DNA of 31,648 nt from NCBI GenBank assembly GCA_046757925.1, contig JBHHZE010000041.1, forward strand, positions 1 to 31,648. Reading direction: 5' to 3'. Below, piece by piece: positions 8,641-17,600 of the stretch. This DNA is from JAZDCZ01 sp046757925. Lineage in GTDB: Bacteria; Gemmatimonadota; Gemmatimonadetes; Gemmatimonadales; GWC2-71-9. Below the pieces are notes generated by a model. The model was not told the DNA's origin. It searched no databases and was given only the letters and a program-made list of their open reading frames with translations. The position numbers were made by a program, and so were the translations under genes. Position 1 is the first letter of the stretch; every line of letters begins with the position of its first letter.

Positions 8641-9528
8641 ATGGCCACTCCGCGCGTCCGCCTCATCGTGCTACTGATCTTCGGTGCCATCACGAACGTC
8701 ACGTTCGGTGTGTCACAAGGACCGCCGGGCACGGATATCTACCTTGTGAAAACCAACCACAACGGCAAACTCATCAGCTTTGGCACTCCGTTCAACATCA
8801 CCGACCGGGACGGATATGATAATCAGCCTTCTTTCACCCCGGACGGCGCCGCCGTGCTTTATACATCGAACCGTGGCGGCCAGACAGACATCTACCGCTA
8901 CGACATCGCCGCGAGATCGTCCAGTCAGGTGACACGGACTGACCCCGAAAGTGAATACTCGCCAACGGTTACCCCGGGCGGAGACGCGTTCTCGGTCATT
9001 GAAGTAGAAGCTGATTCTACACAGAGGCTGTGGCGATTCGCCTTGGACGGCACGCGAATGAATGTCGTCCTCGCCGATGTCAAACCGGTGGGCTATCACG
9101 CCTGGGGGGACAACCACACGCTGGCACTTTTCGTTCTCGGCCGCCCATCGACGCTCCAGCTGGCTGACACACAAACCGGACAAACGAGAATCGTAGCCTA
9201 CAACATCGGGCGCTCGCTCCACAATATTCCCGGGCGACACGCCATCAGCTTCACACACCGCATACCGGAGTTTTGGATCAAGGAACTCGACCTCGACACT
9301 CAGGCTGTGCGTCCGCTCGTCCCGCTACTTGAGGGTAACGAGTTCTATGCCTGGACCCCATCGGGTATCGCGATCATGGGCCACGGGTCGAAGCTGTTCA
9401 GTTGGGATCCAGCAAGCGGCAACGGCTGGAAAGAAGTAGCCGATTTCGGTCCTGCAGGGCTGCGGGGAATCTCCCGCTTGGCAATGAGCGCAACCGGTGA
9501 CTGGTTGGCGGTCGTGGCAACGAGGTGA
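8641..9528 (+). CDS. Exported TolB-like beta-propeller protein (WD40-like PD40 repeats)
   Basis: The 295-residue protein starts at ATG 7 bases after AAGGAT. A hydrophobic N-terminus (residues ~7-25) is a likely signal peptide. The body has WD40-like PD40 repeats, clearest at residues ~57-90, where QPSFTPDGAAVLYTSNRGG is the repeat signature, and again at SPTVTPGGDAFSVIE. The last residues (GISRLAMSATGDWLAVVA) are another blade. Such repeats form TolB-type propellers, which bind partner proteins or substrates in the periplasm. There is no catalytic domain. The gene stands alone, divergent from the FKBP gene and convergent with the aminotransferase gene across an inverted-repeat element. Confidence 0.8.
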   Translation: MATPRVRLIVLLIFGAITNVTFGVSQGPPGTDIYLVKTNHNGKLISFGTPFNITDRDGYDNQPSFTPDGAAVLYTSNRGGQTDIYRYDIAARSSSQVTRTDPESEYSPTVTPGGDAFSVIEVEADSTQRLWRFALDGTRMNVVLADVKPVGYHAWGDNHTLALFVLGRPSTLQLADTQTGQTRIVAYNIGRSLHNIPGRHAISFTHRIPEFWIKELDLDTQAVRPLVPLLEGNEFYAWTPSGIAIMGHGSKLFSWDPASGNGWKEVADFGPAGLRGISRLAMSATGDWLAVVATR

Positions 9529-9536
9529 TCGAGCAA

Positions 9537-9680
9537 CTGGACTAGTGTACTGTGTCGCGGGTCTATTTGTTTAGGAAGCGCCCTGACTGTGGCCGACCCA
9601 TCCTCTCAAGAACAACCGATTTCCGGATCGGACGGACAGACGATTGGAAAGAGACTTTCCGACACACTACACTAGTCCAG
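9537..9680. repeat. 144-bp element with 21-bp terminal inverted repeats (MITE-like)
   Basis: The bases at 9537-9557 and the reverse complement of 9660-9680 match at 20 of 21 positions (core CTAGTGTA, then C or G, then TGTGTCG). The arms continue imperfectly inward (GTCTATTT versus GTCTCTTT). The 102-bp interior has no ORF, only a small CCGAT/ATCGG hairpin near 9619. The right arm overlaps the stop codon of the aminotransferase gene (9672-9674). A related pair of arms flanks 26494-26626. I see no clear target duplication. It could instead act as a bidirectional terminator between convergent genes, although the loop is very long for that. Confidence 0.6.
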
Positions 9681-10808
9681 TACCTCGCCCAGTGCTCCGA
9701 GCAGACGGTCTACCTGCTCATCGTTGGCATTGACTCCCATGAGCCCCACACGCCACGTCTTGCCGGCCAGCGGTCCGAAACCGCCTGCGATCTCGACTCC
9801 GCGGTTGAGCAGAGCGCTCCGCACCTTCTGATCGTCAATGCCGTCGGGGATGTTGATGACGTTGAGCATCGGGAGGCGGTGTTGCTCCGGAGTGAACAGC
9901 GTCAATCCCAACTCCTCGAGGCCCGTCACAAACCGCTGGTGCGCTGTACGATGGCGATCCCACCTCTGCTCCAACCCTTCTGCGAGAACGAGACGCAGGG
10001 CCTCGTGGAACCCGTAGATGCTCGACACCGGCGCCGTGTGATGGAACGCGCGCTGCTTGGCTCCATTGCCATCCCCCCAGTACTGAAACAGTAGGCTCAG
10101 ATCCATGTACCAGGTGGCCGGCCCGTGTTTCCGAGCCTTTACCGCCTCCATCGCACGGGGACTGAAGGTGACCGGACCCAATCCCGGTGGGGCGCCCAAA
10201 CACTTCTGCGAACATGAGCCCGCTGCGTCGATACCCCACTCATCTATTCTGACCTCCATTCCTCCCAACGACGTCACGCAATCGATGGCGATCAATGCAT
10301 CGAATTCGTGAGCTATGTCGGCCACCTCCCGCACCGGCTGCAATGCGCCGGTAGAGGTTTCAGCATGTACCAGCGCAACGAGCTTGGCAGCTTTCTCTTG
10401 GAGTTGTTTCTCGAACAGAGTGGGATCTATCACCTCTCCCAACGGAACCTCGATCACCCGAAGGTTCGCCCCCACTCGCAGCGCCATCTCTTGCAGACGT
10501 TGTCCGAAATATCCGATTACCCCGACCACAACCTCGTCACCCGGCTCGATCAGGTTCGCCATGATCGTTTCCAGGCCCGATGTACCGGTACCGGACATGG
10601 GGATCGTATGATGGTTTTTCGTCTGGAAGACTTGGCGCAGCATTGCCATAGTCCGATCCATTACTTCCAGGAAGTACGGATCGAGATGACCCACTACAGG
10701 TCGCGACATGGCTTCGAGCACCGAGGGCTCCGGATTGGATGGACCCGGTCCGGTCAGAAGTCGACCCGGGGGATCTATGGCAGCACTCTGCAAAACTAAA
10801 TCACTCAC
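9672..10808 (-). CDS. Class V aminotransferase, alanine/serine-glyoxylate aminotransferase family
   Basis: The 378-residue PLP enzyme starts at GTG, with GAGGA about 10 bases upstream. It shows the family's N-terminal TGPGPSNP (19-26), the GTGTSGLE loop that holds the cofactor phosphate (~73-80), HAETSTG (148-154), the cofactor-binding Asp176 in AIDCVTSLGG and the Schiff-base Lys202 in SCSQKCLGAPPG. The length fits alanine-glyoxylate or serine-pyruvate aminotransferase and the related ureidoglycine-glyoxylate transaminase (PucG). Sequence alone does not separate these, and no purine-breakdown genes are nearby. It is the last gene of a minus-strand run, 46 bases after a VCBS gene. Its final codons lie inside the inverted-repeat arm at 9660-9680, so the repeat supplies the stop codon. 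Confidence 0.9.
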   Translation of the reverse strand: MSDLVLQSAAIDPPGRLLTGPGPSNPEPSVLEAMSRPVVGHLDPYFLEVMDRTMAMLRQVFQTKNHHTIPMSGTGTSGLETIMANLIEPGDEVVVGVIGYFGQRLQEMALRVGANLRVIEVPLGEVIDPTLFEKQLQEKAAKLVALVHAETSTGALQPVREVADIAHEFDALIAIDCVTSLGGMEVRIDEWGIDAAGSCSQKCLGAPPGLGPVTFSPRAMEAVKARKHGPATWYMDLSLLFQYWGDGNGAKQRAFHHTAPVSSIYGFHEALRLVLAEGLEQRWDRHRTAHQRFVTGLEELGLTLFTPEQHRLPMLNVINIPDGIDDQKVRSALLNRGVEIAGGFGPLAGKTWRVGLMGVNANDEQVDRLLGALGEVLD

Positions 10809-10854
10809 GCTAGGAATTCCTCACGTTCAACTGATGTCGTGTTCGTCGACATGT

Positions 10855-13800
10855 CTATGGACTCGGCGCCCGAATCGTAACATCGTCCGTGCCGGACGGC
10901 ACCTCCGTAACAGACTCTTCTCCACCCGGCCACCTGACCCACACCGCCGTGGCTTCACCGTCCGCACCGAGAATCTGCACCGCACCATCATTAGACCAAT
11001 AGCCGGAACCTGCGTGGATCTCACGGGCCGGGCCCCGCCGGTCGCTGTACAATAGGCGCAGCACTGCCCCCACGGCTCGCGGATTGGATCGATCACCTAT
11101 TAGCCTCACGCGGATGCCCTTCCTGGCACCCTGATTGTGATAGAGCCTCGTGGCGTTCGCGTTTTGACTCACCACGAGATCCACCCTGCCATCCCCGTCG
11201 TAGTCGGCGAGCGCCGCCCCACGTTGGTCCCCATACACCTTGATTCCCGACACTGTACCTGACATAGCGTCGAACTCACCTCCGCCGTTCCCGCGCAGCC
11301 AGAGACCACGTCCCTCGGCGTAGCGGCCAACCTCGACCTCGTTGGGATAAAAATTCTGGGCGAGGAAGATATCCTCGTTCCCGTCACCATCGGCGTCTGC
11401 CACTCCCGCGTAAGACGCGGGCGCGAGTTGCGCTTCGATGGGGAGTGGCTGCGCGTCGAACGAACCACCCTGATTCATGAACACCATATTGTCCAGAGTC
11501 TCGATTTGCAGTACGGAAGCGCCGGCGAGCGCCGGACCTACAACGTCCTCCAGAGTAGCATCGGCGAATTCGTCGGCGGTGGCAAATCGCCGTCCCACAA
11601 ACGGCATCGCTCGTCGTACCTGAAGTAGCCCACGGGTTGAGGTAAGCCCACCCAGCCGGGAGTCGTACTGGGCTTCCAGCATATCCATTGTGCCGTTCTC
11701 ATCGAAGTCGGCGTAGTAGAGTTTGAGTGGACGGTCCTTGCTTGTCTCTATCCCCGTGTTCCGTCCCCAGCTGGTAGCCACGATGTCGGGCAGGCCGTCA
11801 CCGTTGAAATCACCCGTCGTCACTCCGTTCCACTTGCTCTCATACTCCGACAAACCCCACTCCCGAGTCACATCCCTGAACACTCCTCCATCATTCTCCA
11901 ACAACCGCAAGCTGCCCCAGTCCAACGACAACAATAAATCCGCATCTCCATCCACATCCACATCCGTATACAACCCACCCGACACCATCCCCAAGCCCGA
12001 CAACACTCCCGCATTCAACGTGTCCAATACATAACCACCACTACCATCATTCAAATACAAACGCGACAACGCACCCTCAGGATAACGCGCCGGCACCACA
12101 CGACCACCTACAAATAAATCCAAATCACCATCACCATCGTAATCCGCCACCGCCAACGGTCCCGTGCTGCTCATAACCCCAGGCACTACCTCCACCACTC
12201 GACCACCCACCACACTACCACCCCAATCACCATCCACGCCCAACACCGATGACGCCGCCCGAGCCACCGCCGGACTCGATGCCTCATAGTTCATCTGACC
12301 CACCAACAAACGTGTACCACCCAAGCCGTTCGGGACCGCCAGTAACGTCGTCTCGTCCAAACTCAACTCTCCCAATACCGCCACACTCCGAAAACGACCT
12401 CCCTCGTTACGGTAATATCCCAAACGACCACCCCTACCTCCGCCAATCAACAAATCCTCGTCACCATCACCGTCCATATCGTACCACGTCACTCCAGGAC
12501 CCAACTGGCTCAAACTATGACGCAACAACGGCTGCCTCACCCAATCGTCATATTCCGTCTCTACATGCACATGACCCAAATCCACCGTCGCATCTCTAAA
12601 TAACGACATCACCTCAACCGCCGAACTATCCACATCACCCACGTCCATAGAACCAGACTCAAATACCTCGTACACCCGATTAGCTCTAACTCCCCCTATC
12701 ACACTCTCCTTACCACTGCGCCACTCCACCCTAATACCCATCTCGCTACCATCACCTACCGCAAACATGTACACAGGGTCAGAACCCGATACATATTCAC
12801 CGCCAGACGTAACCTCACTCACCTGATCCGGCACAGCACCACCCAACAAGTGAATCTTCGTACCAATACCCTGAGTGTTCGGGGACAATCCCTGCAAACG
12901 AACCGCCACGCGTGCACGACTGCTCTCATTACGATACACCCCCGCTACCTTACCCAATCGGTTCACTACTACGTCCAAATCACCATCACCATCCAAATCA
13001 CCCGTCGCCGCTCCATGCGACACATCAGCCTCATCCCCAAATCCCCACGCAACTCCACGATCCGTAAACGTAAGATCTCCGTTGTTCCGAAACGCTACGT
13101 TGCGAAGATAGAGCGTGGGATAGAGCAGTCGGAGCCTGCGCCAATCGCGGCCCGGCTTTGTGCGGCCGATCAGAGCCTGGGTATCGGAATCCATGAAGTT
13201 CCGTTCGTGTCCGTTTCCAATGAGCACATCCTGGTACCCGTCGAGATCCACGTCCAAGAATATGACCGACCACGACCAACCAGACGCTTCCACTCCCGCA
13301 AGTCGCGCGATTTCAGCGAACGTCCCGTCTCCCCGATTTACGAACATGGTATTCCGACCAACCTGAGGACGATTGTCGATCTTCCCGATCTCAGTTGGTT
13401 CGGGCTGCATGGCAGACACCTGAGTCTTCCTCAATCGATTGTCACGATCGAACATGTCCAGCAGCAGGAAGTCCATATCTCCGTCTCGGTCGATGTCGGA
13501 AAAATCGATGGCCATGGTGGCGTTGCTCGTGCCCCGCAGAGCTACCCGCGGAGCGGCGCGGAATGTGCCCGACCCGTCGTTGATCCAAAATCGATCTGGA
13601 GTTTCGAAGTCGTTGCACACATATAGATCCGGGTCACCATCGTTATCCACATCGGTAAAGCGCGCCGTCAGACCCCAATCCATTGGCACCACGTCGAGCT
13701 TCCTACCGTCCTCGTCCAGGAATCTGCCCGAGGTAAAGGGAATCTTCCGAAACCGACCGCCACCGTCATTGAGATAGAACGCGTCAGGCTCGGCGTACTC

Positions 13801-14577
13801 CAGACGCATCAGCCGATTCTTTTGCTGGATCAACCTGTAGTGATTCCGGAATTTGCGTGCGATCGAGTACTTGCCGTCGACTTCCTGCACGACTTTGTCG
13901 AACTCGAGAACGTCGGGCGGAAAGATGTCGCGGACCGATTTTACTTTGTTGTTGGCGACGTATAGATCGAGATCGCCGTCGCCGTCCACATCCGCCAAGG
14001 CCATTGTCGTGCCATAGCGATTCGATTGCAGACCGGCCTGTTCTGTACGGTCCACGAACACTCCCGTTCCATCATTCACAAACAGTGAGTTTGGGCCGCC
14101 GAGTGCGGTCACAAGCAGGTCGAGATCCCCGTCACCATCTACGTCGGCAAAAGTGGCCCCAGTGGAAAACCGATCCGGCGCACCAACACCTGCATGCTCG
14201 GTAACGTCTTCGAACTTCCAACCTCCCAGATTGCGATAGAGCACGTTCGAACCGTCCAGGCTAGCGAAGTAAAGGTCCGCAAGACCGTCACCATCCACAT
14301 CTCCAACGGCGACTCCGGAGCCATTCAGGATGTGTTCGTTCTGGAGCACTTCCTCTTCGGTAACGGTGTTGGAAAACGTGATGTTGGTTGTGGAAGGTGA
14401 CAGCCGCAGAAACCCGTCCTTGCCCCGGCGAGGCACGCGCAGATCGGCCCATCTAAATCCGTCCTCCTGGTGCCACACGAGCGGACGCGACGAACTACAG
14501 GCCCATTGCCCCAATGAAATCACGAGCACGTAGCAAAGACGAGTTCGGGTCATGTTAGTTACGTTTGGCGGAGTCAT
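10855..14577 (-). CDS. Exported VCBS/FG-GAP repeat protein with two ASPIC/UnbV domains (paralog A)
   Basis: The frame encodes 1,240 residues from the ATG at 14577; an internal ATG at 14553 is an alternative, and neither has a clear Shine-Dalgarno. The N-terminus is hydrophobic and ends at Cys27 (QWACSSS), so it is exported and possibly lipidated, although the lipobox is poor. Residues ~85-470 and ~650-1130 are FG-GAP/VCBS propeller repeats with many DxDGDGxxD calcium-binding loops. ASPIC/UnbV domains lie at ~552-620 and at the C-terminus (~1155-1230). This architecture is that of CRTAC1-like surface proteins; the role is probably adhesion or carbohydrate binding, but is not established. Residues 492-941 are encoded by a tract identical to one in the upstream paralog, and most of it has quite different codon use from the rest of the gene. 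Confidence 0.88.
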   Translation of the reverse strand: MTPPNVTNMTRTRLCYVLVISLGQWACSSSRPLVWHQEDGFRWADLRVPRRGKDGFLRLSPSTTNITFSNTVTEEEVLQNEHILNGSGVAVGDVDGDGLADLYFASLDGSNVLYRNLGGWKFEDVTEHAGVGAPDRFSTGATFADVDGDGDLDLLVTALGGPNSLFVNDGTGVFVDRTEQAGLQSNRYGTTMALADVDGDGDLDLYVANNKVKSVRDIFPPDVLEFDKVVQEVDGKYSIARKFRNHYRLIQQKNRLMRLEYAEPDAFYLNDGGGRFRKIPFTSGRFLDEDGRKLDVVPMDWGLTARFTDVDNDGDPDLYVCNDFETPDRFWINDGSGTFRAAPRVALRGTSNATMAIDFSDIDRDGDMDFLLLDMFDRDNRLRKTQVSAMQPEPTEIGKIDNRPQVGRNTMFVNRGDGTFAEIARLAGVEASGWSWSVIFLDVDLDGYQDVLIGNGHERNFMDSDTQALIGRTKPGRDWRRLRLLYPTLYLRNVAFRNNGDLTFTDRGVAWGFGDEADVSHGAATGDLDGDGDLDVVVNRLGKVAGVYRNESSRARVAVRLQGLSPNTQGIGTKIHLLGGAVPDQVSEVTSGGEYVSGSDPVYMFAVGDGSEMGIRVEWRSGKESVIGGVRANRVYEVFESGSMDVGDVDSSAVEVMSLFRDATVDLGHVHVETEYDDWVRQPLLRHSLSQLGPGVTWYDMDGDGDEDLLIGGGRGGRLGYYRNEGGRFRSVAVLGELSLDETTLLAVPNGLGGTRLLVGQMNYEASSPAVARAASSVLGVDGDWGGSVVGGRVVEVVPGVMSSTGPLAVADYDGDGDLDLFVGGRVVPARYPEGALSRLYLNDGSGGYVLDTLNAGVLSGLGMVSGGLYTDVDVDGDADLLLSLDWGSLRLLENDGGVFRDVTREWGLSEYESKWNGVTTGDFNGDGLPDIVATSWGRNTGIETSKDRPLKLYYADFDENGTMDMLEAQYDSRLGGLTSTRGLLQVRRAMPFVGRRFATADEFADATLEDVVGPALAGASVLQIETLDNMVFMNQGGSFDAQPLPIEAQLAPASYAGVADADGDGNEDIFLAQNFYPNEVEVGRYAEGRGLWLRGNGGGEFDAMSGTVSGIKVYGDQRGAALADYDGDGRVDLVVSQNANATRLYHNQGARKGIRVRLIGDRSNPRAVGAVLRLLYSDRRGPAREIHAGSGYWSNDGAVQILGADGEATAVWVRWPGGEESVTEVPSGTDDVTIRAPSP
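11756..13103. repeat. Copy A of a 1,348-bp tract shared by the two VCBS genes
   Basis: By eye every line I compared matches 15514-16861 at a constant offset of 3,758 bases. The first differing bases are at 11755/15513 and 13104/16862. The tract covers codons ~492-941 of paralog A, including the first ASPIC/UnbV domain and several propeller blades. From about 11845 to 13075 the plus strand is strongly poor in G: for example only 3 G in 12001-12060. Flanking parts of the same gene have ordinary composition. Confidence 0.92.
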
Positions 14578-14609
14578 GCAGATATATCAGTCAATCCGCA
14601 AGAGACAAT

Positions 14610-17600
14610 TCATGGGTGCTTGCCGAAGCGAATAGTGACCTCTCCGCTCCCCTTCGTTATCGGCACTTCGATCTCGGATCCGTCGGGCCAGCGCACCCAA
14701 ACCGCGGTCGCTGCCTGCACGCCGCCCAGAATCTGAACGGCGCCGTCCTGCGACCATCGGCCCGAACCGCCGTGAATCTCTCGCTCGGGTCCCATCCGCC
14801 CCGAGTATACCAAGCGCATCATGGCCCCTATGCCGCTGGGGTTTGCCGGAGTACCTATCAGCCGCACCCTGAGTCCCGCCACGGCGCCGCGGTTATGAAA
14901 ATACCTGGAGGCGGCGCCGTTTTGCGAAATGACCAGATCGACCCGTCCGTCAGCATCCACGTCCGAGACAGCCGCGCCACGTTGGTCTCCATAAACCTCG
15001 ATACCGGACACCCAACCCGGCATAGGACGGAACGCACCGGATCCATCGCCCAGGAGGAGCAATCCGCGGCCCGCATCATAGCGCGACGTTTCGGTCTCGG
15101 TTGGGAAGAAATTCTGCGTGAGAAGCAGATCTTCATTGCCATCCCCGTCGAAGTCCGCAACCGATGCGTGGTGCGCGGGCGCAAGTTGCGCCTCGCTCGG
15201 GAGTGGCTGCGCGTCGAACGAACCACCCTGGTTCATGAACACCATGTTGTCCAATGTCTCGATTTGCAGTATGGAAGCGCCGGCGAGTGCCGGACCTACA
15301 ACGTCCTCCAGAGTGGCGTCAGCGAATTCGTGGTAGCTCGGTACGCGACGCCCGACATAGGGAATCCCCAACATCAGTGGGACTCTTCCCCGCACCGGTG
15401 CCAATCCATCCACACCAGAGTCATGGCGGGCTTCTACAATGTCCATCATGCCATTTTCGTCGAAGTCGGCGAAATACATGCTGAGTGGATACTTACTGCT
15501 CGCGGCAAGCCGAGTGTTCCGTCCCCAGCTGGTAGCCACGATGTCGGGCAGGCCGTCACCGTTGAAATCACCCGTCGTCACTCCGTTCCACTTGCTCTCA
15601 TACTCCGACAAACCCCACTCCCGAGTCACATCCCTGAACACTCCTCCATCATTCTCCAACAACCGCAAGCTGCCCCAGTCCAACGACAACAATAAATCCG
15701 CATCTCCATCCACATCCACATCCGTATACAACCCACCCGACACCATCCCCAAGCCCGACAACACTCCCGCATTCAACGTGTCCAATACATAACCACCACT
15801 ACCATCATTCAAATACAAACGCGACAACGCACCCTCAGGATAACGCGCCGGCACCACACGACCACCTACAAATAAATCCAAATCACCATCACCATCGTAA
15901 TCCGCCACCGCCAACGGTCCCGTGCTGCTCATAACCCCAGGCACTACCTCCACCACTCGACCACCCACCACACTACCACCCCAATCACCATCCACGCCCA
16001 ACACCGATGACGCCGCCCGAGCCACCGCCGGACTCGATGCCTCATAGTTCATCTGACCCACCAACAAACGTGTACCACCCAAGCCGTTCGGGACCGCCAG
16101 TAACGTCGTCTCGTCCAAACTCAACTCTCCCAATACCGCCACACTCCGAAAACGACCTCCCTCGTTACGGTAATATCCCAAACGACCACCCCTACCTCCG
16201 CCAATCAACAAATCCTCGTCACCATCACCGTCCATATCGTACCACGTCACTCCAGGACCCAACTGGCTCAAACTATGACGCAACAACGGCTGCCTCACCC
16301 AATCGTCATATTCCGTCTCTACATGCACATGACCCAAATCCACCGTCGCATCTCTAAATAACGACATCACCTCAACCGCCGAACTATCCACATCACCCAC
16401 GTCCATAGAACCAGACTCAAATACCTCGTACACCCGATTAGCTCTAACTCCCCCTATCACACTCTCCTTACCACTGCGCCACTCCACCCTAATACCCATC
16501 TCGCTACCATCACCTACCGCAAACATGTACACAGGGTCAGAACCCGATACATATTCACCGCCAGACGTAACCTCACTCACCTGATCCGGCACAGCACCAC
16601 CCAACAAGTGAATCTTCGTACCAATACCCTGAGTGTTCGGGGACAATCCCTGCAAACGAACCGCCACGCGTGCACGACTGCTCTCATTACGATACACCCC
16701 CGCTACCTTACCCAATCGGTTCACTACTACGTCCAAATCACCATCACCATCCAAATCACCCGTCGCCGCTCCATGCGACACATCAGCCTCATCCCCAAAT
16801 CCCCACGCAACTCCACGATCCGTAAACGTAAGATCTCCGTTGTTCCGAAACGCTACGTTGCTCAATGGCAAAGGAGGAAATCGCAAGAGGAACCTGCGGT
16901 CGCGGATGGCCAGTGAGCTGCGCGCACCGCGCACCGACCGGGAGATCCGGTCCGACGTGTCCAGGTCGAGGAAGTCATACGAATAACCATTGGTTATGAG
17001 TACATCCTCATAGCCGTCGAGGTCCACATCCAGGAATATCGCCGACCACGACCAGCCGGACGCCTGTATGCCGGCGTAATACGCGGCCTCTGCATAAGTC
17101 CCGTCGCCGCGACCAACCAGTAGTGTGTTGCGCGGCACCTGTGGCCTGCCCGCGATATCCGCAATGGCCGCCTGTTCCGGCAGGTTGAGTACCGTCTGCG
17201 TCTTGCGCCTCTTGGAATCCAGGTCCAGCATGTCCACCAGCAAGAAGTCAAGGTCCCCGTCCCGTTCGATATCCGCCACCCCTATCGCCATGGTGGCACC
17301 ACTTGTCACTCGAACCGCCAACGGATCTACCAGACGAAACCGTCCCGTACCGTCATTCAGCCAGAACCTGTCCGGACTCTCGAAATCGTTGGTGACATAG
17401 AGATCGGGATCGCCATCACGATCCATATCGTAGAACTTGGCAGTGAGACCCCAATCGGCAGGGACACTGTCAAGGGGTTTCCCATCGTGTCCCACGAATC
17501 GCCCCGACATAAACCCCACTTCGCTGAACCGTCCCGTGCCGTCGTTCAAGTAGAGGTTGTCCGGTTCGCCGAATTCGACAGGTACTACGGTGCGGTTCTT

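Noticed and set aside
12249..12599. Identical proline/serine-rich plus-strand ORFs at 12249-12599 and 16007-16357
   Set aside because: They are antisense to the C-poor coding tract of the VCBS genes; their open frames follow from the base skew and they have no ribosome site.
11756..13103. Diversity-generating retroelement variable region
   Set aside because: The two copies are identical rather than differing at adenines, the tract is ten times too long, and no reverse transcriptase or template repeat is seen.
12850..13626. 258-residue plus-strand ORF
   Set aside because: It is fully antisense to paralog A, has no domain, and loses its similarity to the partner copy exactly where the shared tract ends.
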